Position numbers and translations under genes: made by a program
Assembly: GCA_965249815.1 (NCBI GenBank)
Contig: CBDFMV010000003.1
Location: 1,178,001 to 1,242,000, forward strand
Direction of reading: 5' to 3'
DNA length: 64,000 nt
DNA from: JAJAZB01 sp965249815
Lineage (GTDB): Bacteria; Bacteroidota; Bacteroidia; Cytophagales; Spirosomataceae
Part shown: one piece after another, positions 16,942 to 25,678 of the stretch
How positions within the stretch are numbered: the first letter of the stretch is position 1
Layout of the letters: each line of letters opens with the position of its first letter
Notes under the pieces: generated by a model
What the model was told of the DNA's origin: nothing
What the model saw: only the letters and a program-made list of their open reading frames with translations
Databases searched by the model: none

Positions 16942-18294
16942 ATGAATTCCACCTACGATTGCCTCGTCATCGGTGCCGGACTGGCTGGCCTGACGGCGGC
17001 CCGCGACCTGACGAAGGCCGGGAAAACCGTTAAACTCCTCGAAGCCCGCGACCGCGTCGGGGGGCGCGTCCACACCCAGGCGTTCGGCGACTACTACCTC
17101 GACCTCGGCGCGGCCTGGATTGGCCCCACTCAGGACCGGATGTACGATTTGTGCCGGGAATTCGACCTCACGCCTTTCCCCACCTACGACGAAGGCAAAA
17201 GCACGCTTTTTCTCAATGGAAAATTAAAAACCTATAAAGGCCTCATCCCGCCGCTGCCCATTCCGGCGCTGCTGAGCCTCGATGGCGGCATCAAAAAGAT
17301 GAACAAACTGGCGAAAACGGTCTCCCTTGAAAAACCCTGGGAAACGCCCGACGCCGCGAAATGGGACGCGATGACGCTCGATTCATGGATGAAAAGCCAG
17401 ATGTCGTTCGGCGTGGCGCGGCGACTGTTCGCCATTGCGGCGGAGGCGATTTGGGCCGTAAATCCCGCCGAGATTTCGATGCTCCACGCGCTGTTTTACG
17501 CCCGCTCCGGGCAGAACCTCGACTCGCTGATGAACATTAAAAACGGCGCGCAGCAGGACCGCATCGGCGGCGGGGCGCAGGGCGTGCCCAACGGCCTCGC
17601 CGCCCGCCTGCCGCCCGACGTGCTGCAACTGAACTCGCCGGTGAAGGCGATTTTGCAAACCGAAACGGGTGTGGAAGTCGTGGGGGAGGGAATTGTTTTT
17701 TCGGGAAAGCGCGTCATCGTGGCGCTGCCGCCCGCGCTGGCCGGGCGCATCGAGTACCGCCCACTGCTGCCCGCTCAGCGCGACGCCCTCACGCAGCGCG
17801 TGCCGATGGGGCAAGTGTTCAAGTGTTACGCGGTGTACGACCGGCCGTTCTGGCGCAAACGCAGCCTCAATGGCCTGCTGGCCACCGACGAAGGCTACGT
17901 TTCCGTCACGTTTGATAACTCGCCGAAAGATGGTTCGAAGGGCATTTTAATGGGTTTCGTGCTGGCGAATCAGGCCCGGCGCTTCGCCGAACTTTCGCCC
18001 GAGGCCCGGCAAAAAACGATTCTGGATGAATTCAGTCGTGCGTTCGGCCCGGAAGCAGGCCAACCGCTGGCTTACCTCGACCACACCTGGATGGACGAAG
18101 AATTCAGCCGGGGCTGCTACGCGGGCGTGATGCCCACCGGCGCGTGGACGTCACTCGGAAAAGCCCTTCGCGAACCGTGTGGGCGCATTCACTGGGCGGG
18201 CACCGAAACCGCCGAAGTCTGGAACGGGTACATGGAAGGGGCGGTGCGGTCAGGCGAGCGGGCGGCGGGGGAGGTGCTGGGGGCGCAAACCTGA
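16942..18294 (+). CDS. Flavin monoamine oxidase-family protein, putative covalent FAD
   Basis: 450 residues. Dinucleotide-binding motif CLVIGAGLAGLTAARDL (residues 7-23), a second FAD contact EARDRVGGRV, and the C-terminal FAD motif HWAGTETAEVWNGYMEGAV typical of MAO-type amine oxidases. The segment DEEFSRGCYAGVMPTG places Cys392 where mammalian MAOs carry the cysteine that binds FAD covalently. The enzyme should oxidise an amine to an imine with release of hydrogen peroxide; substrate unknown. No signal peptide, so cytoplasmic. The hydrolase gene follows within 14 bases. Confidence 0.88.
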   Translation: MNSTYDCLVIGAGLAGLTAARDLTKAGKTVKLLEARDRVGGRVHTQAFGDYYLDLGAAWIGPTQDRMYDLCREFDLTPFPTYDEGKSTLFLNGKLKTYKGLIPPLPIPALLSLDGGIKKMNKLAKTVSLEKPWETPDAAKWDAMTLDSWMKSQMSFGVARRLFAIAAEAIWAVNPAEISMLHALFYARSGQNLDSLMNIKNGAQQDRIGGGAQGVPNGLAARLPPDVLQLNSPVKAILQTETGVEVVGEGIVFSGKRVIVALPPALAGRIEYRPLLPAQRDALTQRVPMGQVFKCYAVYDRPFWRKRSLNGLLATDEGYVSVTFDNSPKDGSKGILMGFVLANQARRFAELSPEARQKTILDEFSRAFGPEAGQPLAYLDHTWMDEEFSRGCYAGVMPTGAWTSLGKALREPCGRIHWAGTETAEVWNGYMEGAVRSGERAAGEVLGAQT

Positions 18295-18308
18295 CTCGTT
18301 TCAAATCC

Positions 18309-19115
18309 ATGAAAAAATTTCTTGGCGTTCTCCTGACTCTGATGCCCTTCCTTTCGCACGGCGTCAAACCGATGCGCAAGTACTACTTGCGCCCAGATTC
18401 GCTCAATCTGATTTATCGGGAAAGGCAGTTAGCCACACCCGACGGGGCAACTCTATTTTCGTGGGTTTTACCGACTCCGGCTTCCCAGCCACTGAAAACC
18501 ACGATAGTGCTGGCGTACGGCGATTCGGGCAACATGAGCAGCACCCTCTACTTGGCCAAGGGCTTGCTGGAAGCTGGTTTCGATTTGCTGTTGTTCGACT
18601 ACCGGGGCTTCGGCCAAAGCTCAGACTTTCCGGTGGACACGACCCGTTTGTATTACGCCGAATTTGCCGTGGATTTGCTTATCGCTACCAACGCGGCCCG
18701 ACGGGAATTTCCCGCCAATCGGCTGGGAGTCTGGTCGTTCTCGATGGGGACCATCATCGCCACGCTGGCGGCACAGAAATCCGCTTTCGCGTTCATCGTG
18801 GCCGATTGTTACGTGAAAAGTCCCGAAGAAGCCGTTGCATTCTGGAGGCGAACCAGCGACAAACGGCTGACCTTACCGGTTGATGCCAAAATTTTCCCCA
18901 CCCTTAGCCGAAAAATCAACTGCCCCATGCTCTTTTTCGCCGGAACCGAGGACGACGTAACGCCCCTGCGCGACGCCCGAAGCGTGGCGGCGCAACGCCG
19001 TAACCGGCGCGTGATTATTTACCAGGGCTGGCACGGCGAGGCGACGAAAGCGTTGACCAAAACCCATTTCGCGGATATTTATATTGCCGAAATTGTGCGG
19101 CTTGTAAACCGTTAA
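18309..19115 (+). CDS. Alpha/beta-hydrolase, BAAT/acyl-CoA-thioesterase-like
   Basis: 268 residues with an N-terminal signal-like helix (FLGVLLTLMPFLSHG). Alpha/beta-hydrolase landmarks: 'LLLFDYRGFGQSSDF' (strand and oxyanion loop), nucleophile elbow GVWSFSMGT (Ser about residue 151), acid Asp in 'FFAGTEDDVTPLRDAR', His in YQGWHGEA. Likely periplasmic serine hydrolase; substrate unknown. Preceded closely by the amine oxidase and followed one base later by the LuxR-type gene, so a short operon is likely. Confidence 0.8.
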   Translation: MKKFLGVLLTLMPFLSHGVKPMRKYYLRPDSLNLIYRERQLATPDGATLFSWVLPTPASQPLKTTIVLAYGDSGNMSSTLYLAKGLLEAGFDLLLFDYRGFGQSSDFPVDTTRLYYAEFAVDLLIATNAARREFPANRLGVWSFSMGTIIATLAAQKSAFAFIVADCYVKSPEEAVAFWRRTSDKRLTLPVDAKIFPTLSRKINCPMLFFAGTEDDVTPLRDARSVAAQRRNRRVIIYQGWHGEATKALTKTHFADIYIAEIVRLVNR

Positions 19116-19116
19116 G

Positions 19117-19578
19117 ATGAATACCCTCCTCCGGATTTTGCTCTACGGCCTGGTTCTCGGCGGCTTTTTGCTGCTGATGACCTGGGCAAAGTACCGCCTG
19201 CTCGTCATCGACCACGCCACCGAACTGTACGTGCTGCTCGTGGCCGGGCTGTTCACGGGCATCGGCATCTGGGCTGGTTTGCACTGGACGGCTCCCCGCC
19301 GCCCCGACTCACCGCCCGTTGCGGACGCGCCCGAACCGCCACTTTTTCCGCCTCAACAACCCGCTTCCGGACGTCTGGCCCAGCTTGGCATCAGTCCCCG
19401 GGAGGGCGAAGTGCTTTCGTGTCTGGCCCAGGGTCTGACCAACGAACAAATTGCGGAGACGCTCTTCGTTTCGACCAACACGGTGAAAACCCACCTGGCC
19501 AACCTCTACGGCAAACTTGACGTGAGCCGCCGCACCCAGGCCATCGAAAAAGCCCGCACCCTCGGCCTGCTTTCCTGA
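19117..19578 (+). CDS. Membrane-anchored LuxR-type transcription factor
   Basis: 153 residues. Two TM helices (about 5-22 and 36-56) are followed by a proline-rich linker and a LuxR/GerE helix-turn-helix (LGISPREGEVLSCLAQGLTN…TNTVKTHLANLYGKLDV). There is no receiver domain, so regulation may come through the membrane. It begins one base after the hydrolase stop, and a DUF4199 membrane protein follows; this pair is common in Bacteroidota, where the partner may sense the signal. Function inferred from domains only. Confidence 0.85.
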   Translation: MNTLLRILLYGLVLGGFLLLMTWAKYRLLVIDHATELYVLLVAGLFTGIGIWAGLHWTAPRRPDSPPVADAPEPPLFPPQQPASGRLAQLGISPREGEVLSCLAQGLTNEQIAETLFVSTNTVKTHLANLYGKLDVSRRTQAIEKARTLGLLS

Positions 19579-19671
19579 ACAGCCTCACCCAAACGGGCGA
19601 CTTTACGAAAAATCACCCATTCGGGTGAAGCGAAAGTCCGCGCCGACGGCCAGCTTTGGGCAAAAAAAGCT

Positions 19672-20232
19672 ATGAACCGCACCATCCTCACCTTCGGAAT
19701 TTTGGCCGGGGCCATCGTCTCCGGCATTCTCACGCTCACCATCCTGCTCACCAAAGGCAATCAGGCCTCCTTAAAGTCCTCTTTCGACTGGGGCATGATC
19801 GTGGGCTACGCGTCAATGCTCCTGGCGTTCTGCCTCATCTTTGTCGGCATCCGCAGCTACCGCGACCGGTACCAGCAGGGTCGGATTTCCTTCGGGCAAG
19901 CCCTTGCCCTCGGCCTTGGCATCACGCTCATCGCCTCAATTTTTTATACGGTTACGTGGGTTGTTCTCTACAAAAACGTGGTTCCCGACTATCCCCAGGA
20001 ATACACCCGGCACGCGCTGGAGAAGCTGCGGGCCGCCGGCAAAAGCAGCGCCGAAATCACCGCCACTGCGCGCGAACTCACCGCGGCCTTCGCCAATTAC
20101 GACACGTGGTACGTGCTGGTGGGGTACACCCTGCTGGAAATCTTCCCCGTCGGGCTGCTCGTTTCGCTCCTCAGCGCGCTGGTGCTGAAACGGAAAGCGG
20201 CTGGGGTGCCTGCCGAGGCCAGGCTGGGCTAA
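19672..20232 (+). CDS. DUF4199 integral membrane protein
   Basis: 186 residues with four TM helices (about 5-25, 38-60, 80-105, 150-175) and the family's conserved 'FVGIRSYRDRYQQGRISFGQALALGLGI' segment on the cytoplasmic face. Function unknown. It follows the membrane LuxR factor by 93 bases; that gap holds a weak hairpin (CACCC…GGGTG) but no clear terminator. Confidence 0.85.
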   Translation: MNRTILTFGILAGAIVSGILTLTILLTKGNQASLKSSFDWGMIVGYASMLLAFCLIFVGIRSYRDRYQQGRISFGQALALGLGITLIASIFYTVTWVVLYKNVVPDYPQEYTRHALEKLRAAGKSSAEITATARELTAAFANYDTWYVLVGYTLLEIFPVGLLVSLLSALVLKRKAAGVPAEARLG

Positions 20233-20252
20233 TGAGTTCCGCGTCCGGTTTT

Positions 20253-21155
20253 CTATTTGTCCCGGAACCCCACGAGCGTGGTTTTTGCCCCTTTTGCATC
20301 CACGTAGGTTTGCGTCAGTTTGACGGACCCCTCGCTGAGGAGGTCGAAGGCGTACGTCCGGCTCACGCCGGGGGGCAGGCCACCCTGGGCGAAGGTGTTG
20401 TCGCCGGTGTATTCGCAGTCGATGCCGTAAATGATTCCGTCGGCCTTGCGCCACAACTGACCCTCCCGTTTGAAGAATTCGATTTTCTGGGTCTTGTCTT
20501 TTTCATCCGAATACGTTCCGACGAGCTTGTCGATGGCGGCTGGTTCGGCAGCGAGTTTATCGGTCATCGTCACGTCGAACGAAACCCGTTTTTTGCCATC
20601 AGCCCCTTGTTTTACGTCCAGAATCCGGCGTTTGGCGGTGGGTGAAGCTGAAGAATCGTCGGTAGCGAGGTGGGGATCGCCGGTAAAATAAAGTTGGGTT
20701 ACGAGGCTTTGGTAGCCCGGTGCCGAGATGAGCAGGTGAAAGTGAGCGGGCCGGGTCTGCCCGTTCCCGACGGCATACGGCACGGGCAGGATGGTTTGAA
20801 ATTCGTACCGGCCCTGGGCGTCGCAGTGCGTGGTGCCCCGGTAGCGGTACTCCGGCGAGGCGTTGTCGTACTGCTCGTCGGCCCCGCAGTGCCAGATCTC
20901 GACTTTGGCGTTTTGGTAGGGCGTGGTGCAGTCTTTGTGCCGGACGCGACCCGTCAGCGTCACCCGTTGACCGGGCGCGCCCGCAATCACGAGGTTGGTC
21001 CGAACGGGCGAATCGGGTCGGTAGAACGGGCCGAGGATATCGGTGGTGGTTTCGCAGTCGCCTTCGTAGGCGACGCCGTTGAACCGGACGAACCCGGTCG
21101 CGCTGATGGCCACCGCGCACAGGGCCGTGTGTTGAAGGAACGCTCTGCGTTTCAT
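20253..21155 (-). CDS. Intradiol ring-cleavage dioxygenase-like protein, Tat-exported
   Basis: 300 residues. The N-terminus MKRRAFLQHTALCAVAIS has a twin-arginine motif, so export of a folded metalloprotein is likely. The catalytic domain follows: DILGPFYRPDSPVRTN, VEIWHCGADEQYDN (Tyr ligand), SPEYRYRGTTHCDAQGRY (second Tyr) and RPAHFHLLI (two His ligands) match the non-haem Fe(III) site of catechol/protocatechuate dioxygenases. The C-terminal 100 residues are an added DUF of unknown fold. It would open catechol rings between the hydroxyls; the true substrate is uncertain for exported members. Confidence 0.85.
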   Translation of the reverse strand: MKRRAFLQHTALCAVAISATGFVRFNGVAYEGDCETTTDILGPFYRPDSPVRTNLVIAGAPGQRVTLTGRVRHKDCTTPYQNAKVEIWHCGADEQYDNASPEYRYRGTTHCDAQGRYEFQTILPVPYAVGNGQTRPAHFHLLISAPGYQSLVTQLYFTGDPHLATDDSSASPTAKRRILDVKQGADGKKRVSFDVTMTDKLAAEPAAIDKLVGTYSDEKDKTQKIEFFKREGQLWRKADGIIYGIDCEYTGDNTFAQGGLPPGVSRTYAFDLLSEGSVKLTQTYVDAKGAKTTLVGFRDK

Positions 21156-21274
21156 GGAAGGAGTGGGGTAAGAGGGTGGAAACCAGGCTGCCGACGGTTG
21201 CGGAACAAGGTACGCAATTTCCTGATTTACCGGTTCTTACCTCAAAATCTCTCGTTGATCTAACCCTGCTTTCT

Positions 21275-22243
21275 CTACCCACTTACCGGTTTCTCTTCCG
21301 CATTCAGCCACACCACCTTCTGCTCCGGCTCGTGGGGCTGGCCGAGGATGTGGCGGTACAAATCGGGGCGGCGGGCTTTGAGGTAGCGGTGGCCGCCCGC
21401 CTGGGTGAGTTTTTCGGGGGTGCAAAGGGCCGTCACCACGTCGTCGCCGAGGGCGCGGCACTCGGCCAGGATGTCGCCGAAGGGGTCGAGAATCATCGAG
21501 CAGCCGTTTTTTAACTGGTCGTCGTCCATGCCGATGGCGTTGGCAAAAACGGCGTACACGGCGTTGTCGTAGGCGCGGGCGGGGAGCCATTTCATCAGCC
21601 AGGCGCGGCCCTTCAGCCCGTCGAATTCGAGGCGGAGCGAGGTCGGGTCGGCTTCCCGGGCCTCCCAGAGCTTCGGGTCCACGAAACCCGCGCCGGGGCG
21701 GGTCGAGGGCGTACACATGGTCACGTGGGGCATAAAAATCACCTGCGCGCCGAGCAGCGTCACGGCCCGGACGTTTTCAATCACGTTGTTGTCGTAGCAA
21801 ATCAGGATGCTGCACGTCCAGCCGTAGAGGTCGAACGTCACGTAGCCGCTGCCGGGCGTGAGGTGCGGGTTGATGAACGGGTGGAGTTTGTGGTATTTCG
21901 CCACCAGGCCGTTGCCATCCACGCAGACGTAGACTTTCAACAGCCGCCCTTCGGCGTCTTTCTCGAACAGTCCCGCCAGCACGGCCACGTTGTACTCGCG
22001 GGCGATTTCGGTCAACGCTTCGATGCTCTCGCCGCCGGGAATGGCTTCGGCGAGGTCGAGCATCTGCTTACGGCTCAGGTGCCGGGCGAAGGTGTACCCC
22101 GTAACGGAGCATTCGTGAAAGGCCACGACCTGCGCGCCCTCATCGGCGGCTTTGGCCGTCAGGCGGCGGATCACGCCGAGGTTGTAGGCTTTGTCGCCAC
22201 TGCGGTGTTCAAACTGGGCGGTGGCGATGCGGAGGGGTTGCAT
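21275..22243 (-). CDS. Nitrilase-superfamily amidohydrolase
   Basis: 322 residues from MQPLRIATAQ; the 22-codon upstream extension in the same frame is rejected because it covers the palindrome. The catalytic triad is visible: Glu in VVAFHECSVTGYTF, Lys in AKYHKLHPFIN, Cys in CSILICYDNNV, plus the distal Glu loop. It hydrolyses carbon-nitrogen bonds of amides or nitriles; the closest subfamily is N-carbamoyl amidohydrolase-like, but substrate is not fixed. Monocistronic between hairpins. Confidence 0.88.
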   Translation of the reverse strand: MQPLRIATAQFEHRSGDKAYNLGVIRRLTAKAADEGAQVVAFHECSVTGYTFARHLSRKQMLDLAEAIPGGESIEALTEIAREYNVAVLAGLFEKDAEGRLLKVYVCVDGNGLVAKYHKLHPFINPHLTPGSGYVTFDLYGWTCSILICYDNNVIENVRAVTLLGAQVIFMPHVTMCTPSTRPGAGFVDPKLWEAREADPTSLRLEFDGLKGRAWLMKWLPARAYDNAVYAVFANAIGMDDDQLKNGCSMILDPFGDILAECRALGDDVVTALCTPEKLTQAGGHRYLKARRPDLYRHILGQPHEPEQKVVWLNAEEKPVSG

Positions 22244-22260
22244 GGTCCTTGGCAGGTTCG

Positions 22261-22308
22261 TGTCACGCGGAGCCTGTCGAAGCGCGCTTCGACAGGCTCC
22301 GCGTGACA
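22261..22308. repeat. Perfect 48-bp palindrome
   Basis: Uninterrupted palindrome with 24-base halves (TGTCACGCGGAGCCTGTCGA… and its exact complement) and no loop, between the nitrilase start and the M28 peptidase stop. It would extrude as a cruciform or make a strong RNA hairpin; T-poor, so not a classical terminator. Assembly fold-back is possible but unlikely given unique flanks. Confidence 0.85.
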
Positions 22309-22318
22309 AAATTGGTTC

Positions 22319-23320
22319 CTACTCTTCCTGATAAATCACCTGCGTCACCGTTTGCCCGACGGCTTTGAGCACTTTCGGGTCAATGTTCTGGAGGTTGTCG
22401 CGGGTGGTGTGGTGGTAGCTGGGGAAAAGTTCGGCGGTGGGTTTGGTTTCGATGATGTCGATCATGGGGACTTTCAGCACTTCATTCACCGCGGTGTGGT
22501 CGTCGGACACGTCGCCGCCGGTGTTGTCGGGAAAATACGACCCGTAGCCCAGCCGGTCGGCCATGTCCCAGACGGTGCTGACGATGCTGGAGGCGTAGCG
22601 CGTGGACGACACTTCCTTCGGAAAACTCGCGCCTTTGGCCCCGACCATGTCGAGCAGAATGCCGTAGTAGGCCGAATAACCGGGTTTATGTGGGTTTTTG
22701 GCCCAGTACTGCGACCCCATCGCCCAGAAACTCTGCGTGGCGCTAACGGGCTGCATCCCCGCTTTTTCGCCCCAATCCTCGGCGTCGAACAGCACGATGT
22801 CCACGCCGACCTTCGGTTTCTCAGGCGAAGCGTGGATGATTCGGGCGATTTCGAGCAAGGCACCCACGCCGCTGCCGCCGTCATTGGCCCCTTCGAAGGG
22901 TTTGTCTTTGAACTGCGCCGTGTCTTTATCCGCAAACGGGCGCGTGTCCCAGTGCGCAGCGAGCACGATGCGCTTGGCGGCCTGCGGGTTGTAACTGCCG
23001 ATGAGGTTGCGCGATTTCAGCCGGGTGCCGTCGTAAGTCGCCACCGTGAAAGGCTGCTCGGTCACCTCGAAACCGTAGCTTTTCAGTTTGGCCACCAGCC
23101 AGTCGCCGCAGGCTTCGTGGGCTTTCGTGTTGGGAACACGTGGGCCGAAACTGACCTGTTTGGCCACGAAGGCGTAGGCCGAATCGCCGCTGAACGTGGG
23201 CGCTTTGGCCAGCGGGCTTTCGGTGGTGGTTTCTTCGCTGGTTTTGGGCCTGGATTTGCAGCCGGAGAGCAGGCCAACCAGCAGAGCCAGGATGAAGAAA
23301 GGGAGAAGGATGCGTTTCAT
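22319..23320 (-). CDS. M28-family zinc peptidase / glutaminyl cyclase-like lipoprotein
   Basis: 333 residues with lipobox LLSGC (Cys about 21). Dinuclear-zinc ligands typical of M28 are visible: H in VLAAHWDTRPF, D in EGANDGGSGV, E in LFDAEDWG, D in GILLDMVGAKG, H in PSYHHTTRDN. Bacteroidota members of this group are annotated as glutaminyl-peptide cyclotransferase or aminopeptidase, and the short length (no PA insert) fits the cyclase branch. Periplasmic, lipid-anchored. Confidence 0.88.
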   Translation of the reverse strand: MKRILLPFFILALLVGLLSGCKSRPKTSEETTTESPLAKAPTFSGDSAYAFVAKQVSFGPRVPNTKAHEACGDWLVAKLKSYGFEVTEQPFTVATYDGTRLKSRNLIGSYNPQAAKRIVLAAHWDTRPFADKDTAQFKDKPFEGANDGGSGVGALLEIARIIHASPEKPKVGVDIVLFDAEDWGEKAGMQPVSATQSFWAMGSQYWAKNPHKPGYSAYYGILLDMVGAKGASFPKEVSSTRYASSIVSTVWDMADRLGYGSYFPDNTGGDVSDDHTAVNEVLKVPMIDIIETKPTAELFPSYHHTTRDNLQNIDPKVLKAVGQTVTQVIYQEE

Positions 23321-23346
23321 AAAATGGAGAAAGTCAAGGTCAAGAC

Positions 23347-23382
23347 CAAAACCTAACAGGTTTCAAAAACCTGTTAGGTTTG
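23347..23382. repeat. Short inverted repeat between M28 and cysS
   Basis: Arms AAAACCTAACAGGTTT and AAACCTGTTAGGTTT around a few bases, just past the cysS stop and just before the peptidase start. It is well placed to end cysS transcription, though the T-run is short. The core AACCTAACAGGTTT is common in Bacteroidota intergenic repeats. Confidence 0.65.
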
Positions 23383-23386
23383 GTAG

Positions 23387-24877
23387 TTATTCTTCGTACG
23401 CCCAGTCCACACCGGTTTTGAGGTCTTTGATGACCAGCCCGTGGCTTTTGAACGTGGCGCGGATTTGGTCCACTTTGTCGTATTGCTTCTGCCGTTTGAA
23501 CTCGCGGTACAGGTCGAGCAGCCCGGCGGCCAGGTCGGCGGCGTCGCCGTTTTTTTCTTCCTGCAAACCCAGAATGTCTTCCACAAACGTCACGAACGTG
23601 GTTTTTAGCGCCTTGAACCCTTCTTCGCCCAGACTCGCCGTGCTCAACTGCCCGGCGTAGAGCGAGTTGATTTTCTTGAGCAGATTGAACAGGTGCGCGA
23701 TGGATACGGCGGTGTTGAGGTCGTCGTTCATGCCGTCGTAGCAGCCCTGGATGCTTTTCCCAATGTCCGCCACCTGACTTTCGTCCACAGCGACGCCTTC
23801 GGCGGGAACAAAGTCCATCTCCTTCACCAGCCGCAGGCCGTTGATGAGGCGTTTGTAGCCCTTCTGGGCAGCTTTCAGGGCTTCGTTCGAGAAATCGAGC
23901 GTGCTGCGGTACTGCGACTGGAGCATGAAAAACCGCGTCGTCATCGGGCTGTACGCCTGGTCGAGCAGCGGGTGGTTGCCCGAAAACAACTCGGCGGGCA
24001 AAAACGAATTGCCCAGTGACTTCGACATTTTCTGGCCGTTCACCGTCAGCATGTTGGCGTGCATCCAGTAGCGTACGGGCGGCTCGCCGTTAAGGCCCGT
24101 GCCTTGGGCGATTTCGCATTCGTGGTGCGGAAATTTCAAGTCCATCCCGCCGCCGTGAATGTCGAATTGCTGTCCTAAGTACTTGGTACTCATGCAGGTA
24201 CATTCGAGGTGCCAGCCCGGAAACCCCGCGCCCCACGGACTCGGCCAGCGCATGATGTGCTCGGGCGCGGCGTTTTTCCAGAGCGCAAAATCAAGCGGAC
24301 TGCGCTTCTCGCCCACGCCGTCGAGGTCGCGGGTTTCGGTGAGCAGGTCGTCGAGTACCCGGCCCGACAGCTTGCCGTAGTTGCCGCCTTCGCGGTTGTA
24401 CTGCTCGATGTCGAAATACACCGAGCCGTTCGATTCGTAGGCCAGACCCTTGTCAATCAGCTTTTTAACGGCTTCGATTTGCTCGATGAGGTGCCCTGTG
24501 GCGGTGGGTTCGATGCTCGGTGGCAACAGGTTGAACTGGTCAAGAACGTGGTGAAAATCGTTGGTGTAGCGCTGCACGATTTCCATCGGCTCCAGCTTTT
24601 CGAGTTTGGCGATGCGGCCGATTTTGTCTTCGCCCTCGTCGCCATCGCCCACGAGGTGGCCCACGTCGGTGAGGTTGCGCACGTAGCGGACCTTGTAACC
24701 GAGGTGCCGGAGGTAGCGAAAGAGCAAATCGAAGGTGGTGAAGGTGCGCACGTTGCCGAGGTGGACGTTGCTGTACACCGTCGGGCCGCAAACGTACAAC
24801 CCCACGTGGGTGGGATTCAGGGGCTGGAAAAGTTCTTTTTCGCGGGAAAGCGTGTTGAAAAGCTTCAGGGGTTGCAT
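23387..24877 (-). CDS. cysS: Cysteine--tRNA ligase
   Basis: 496 residues, standard length. Class I synthetase: zinc and HIGH region CGPTVYSNVHLGNVRT (about 30-45), zinc ligands CTCMSTKYLGQQFDIHGGG with Cys-His pattern, and KMSKSLGNS (about 282-290). It charges tRNA-Cys. Starts MQPLKLFNTL, in line with family N-termini. Minus-strand, downstream of the HEPN/MNT cluster across a 93-base gap. Confidence 0.98.
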   Translation of the reverse strand: MQPLKLFNTLSREKELFQPLNPTHVGLYVCGPTVYSNVHLGNVRTFTTFDLLFRYLRHLGYKVRYVRNLTDVGHLVGDGDEGEDKIGRIAKLEKLEPMEIVQRYTNDFHHVLDQFNLLPPSIEPTATGHLIEQIEAVKKLIDKGLAYESNGSVYFDIEQYNREGGNYGKLSGRVLDDLLTETRDLDGVGEKRSPLDFALWKNAAPEHIMRWPSPWGAGFPGWHLECTCMSTKYLGQQFDIHGGGMDLKFPHHECEIAQGTGLNGEPPVRYWMHANMLTVNGQKMSKSLGNSFLPAELFSGNHPLLDQAYSPMTTRFFMLQSQYRSTLDFSNEALKAAQKGYKRLINGLRLVKEMDFVPAEGVAVDESQVADIGKSIQGCYDGMNDDLNTAVSIAHLFNLLKKINSLYAGQLSTASLGEEGFKALKTTFVTFVEDILGLQEEKNGDAADLAAGLLDLYREFKRQKQYDKVDQIRATFKSHGLVIKDLKTGVDWAYEE

Positions 24878-24970
24878 GGCGAAGGGGTTGACCGGAACGG
24901 GATTCGGGCGGTTTCGGGAAGCGACGGAATCGGGGTCAACATCGCGGACGGAGAGGCAATTCAGGCAAAG

Positions 24971-25345
24971 TCATGCAAAATTTGTTTTCACGAACTGAAA
25001 AAAAGCCTCTGCTTTTTCGATTAAACGAACTACATCTTTTTCCGTAAAATGAGAATCCAGGTCGTAGTCGGCGCTCTGCCTTTGATTGAACAAGTCGCGC
25101 ACCGTGATTTTATACGTGTCTGGCACCAGGCCAGTCTTCACGAAATGCTCGTTAAAAAGGGTGTCGGCACCCGAATGCGTCTTCGTAAACAAGTCTCTCG
25201 TTGCCAGCAGGCCCCGAACCAGCCACAAACACGTGTAGTAACAGTGTCCCACTGCTCCACGGTACATATCGTCGGCAAGTAGGTTACGGGCGCAACCAAG
25301 TTCGTTTTCCGCCTCGTCAATGTACCGCCTGAGTTCGTCGTTCAT
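24971..25345 (-). CDS. HEPN-domain protein (UPF0332-like), toxin candidate
   Basis: 124 residues, helical: MNDELRRYIDEAENELGCARNLL… The N-terminal 'ARNLLADDMYRGAVGHCYYTCLWLVRGLL' and the distal 'LFNQRQSADYDLD' match HEPN proteins of the UPF0332 group. In classical HepT toxins the active motif is R-x4-6-H; here it reads R-x4-Y, as is usual in this subgroup, so RNase activity is uncertain. It overlaps the upstream MNT gene by 29 bases. Two MNT genes precede it on the same strand. Confidence 0.8.
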   Translation of the reverse strand: MNDELRRYIDEAENELGCARNLLADDMYRGAVGHCYYTCLWLVRGLLATRDLFTKTHSGADTLFNEHFVKTGLVPDTYKITVRDLFNQRQSADYDLDSHFTEKDVVRLIEKAEAFFQFVKTNFA

Positions 25346-25658
25346 ACAGTGGAATGCCTTCTTTTTTGATGATTCGGTAGAAAAGCAGTTTGCCTCCTTC
25401 GAGTTGCGCAAGTGCTACCGGTTTGACTGAAATCCATATTCCATGCTTATCAGTCAATTCGGAAACAGGCCAGGATAAAGCGCTGATTTCTTGTCCATGG
25501 GCTACCTGTTCGTCCAACACAACCAAAAAATCCATGTCGGACTCGTCGTGAAAATCGCCGCGCGCGTAGCTGCCATACAGAATCACCCGGTCGAGCCGGT
25601 CGCCGTAATGGCGCTTCAGCAACTCGACTACGTCGTGGATGACTGCTTCTTTGTCCAT
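25317..25658 (-). CDS. MNT-type nucleotidyltransferase (antitoxin candidate), second copy
   Basis: 113 residues. Minimal nucleotidyltransferase with the signature GSYARGDFHDESDMDF (G-S-x10-D-x-D) near residues 29-44. MNT partners of HEPN toxins (MntA type) AMPylate the toxin. It starts 20 bases after the first copy and ends inside the HEPN gene. A longer reading frame extends upstream through the other copy, but the ATG at 25658 aligns exactly with the start of the paralogue (MDKEAVI…). Confidence 0.88.
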   Translation of the reverse strand: MDKEAVIHDVVELLKRHYGDRLDRVILYGSYARGDFHDESDMDFLVVLDEQVAHGQEISALSWPVSELTDKHGIWISVKPVALAQLEGGKLLFYRIIKKEGIPLYERRTQAVH

Positions 25659-25678
25659 CGTCGTGAGGGCCTGAAGTT

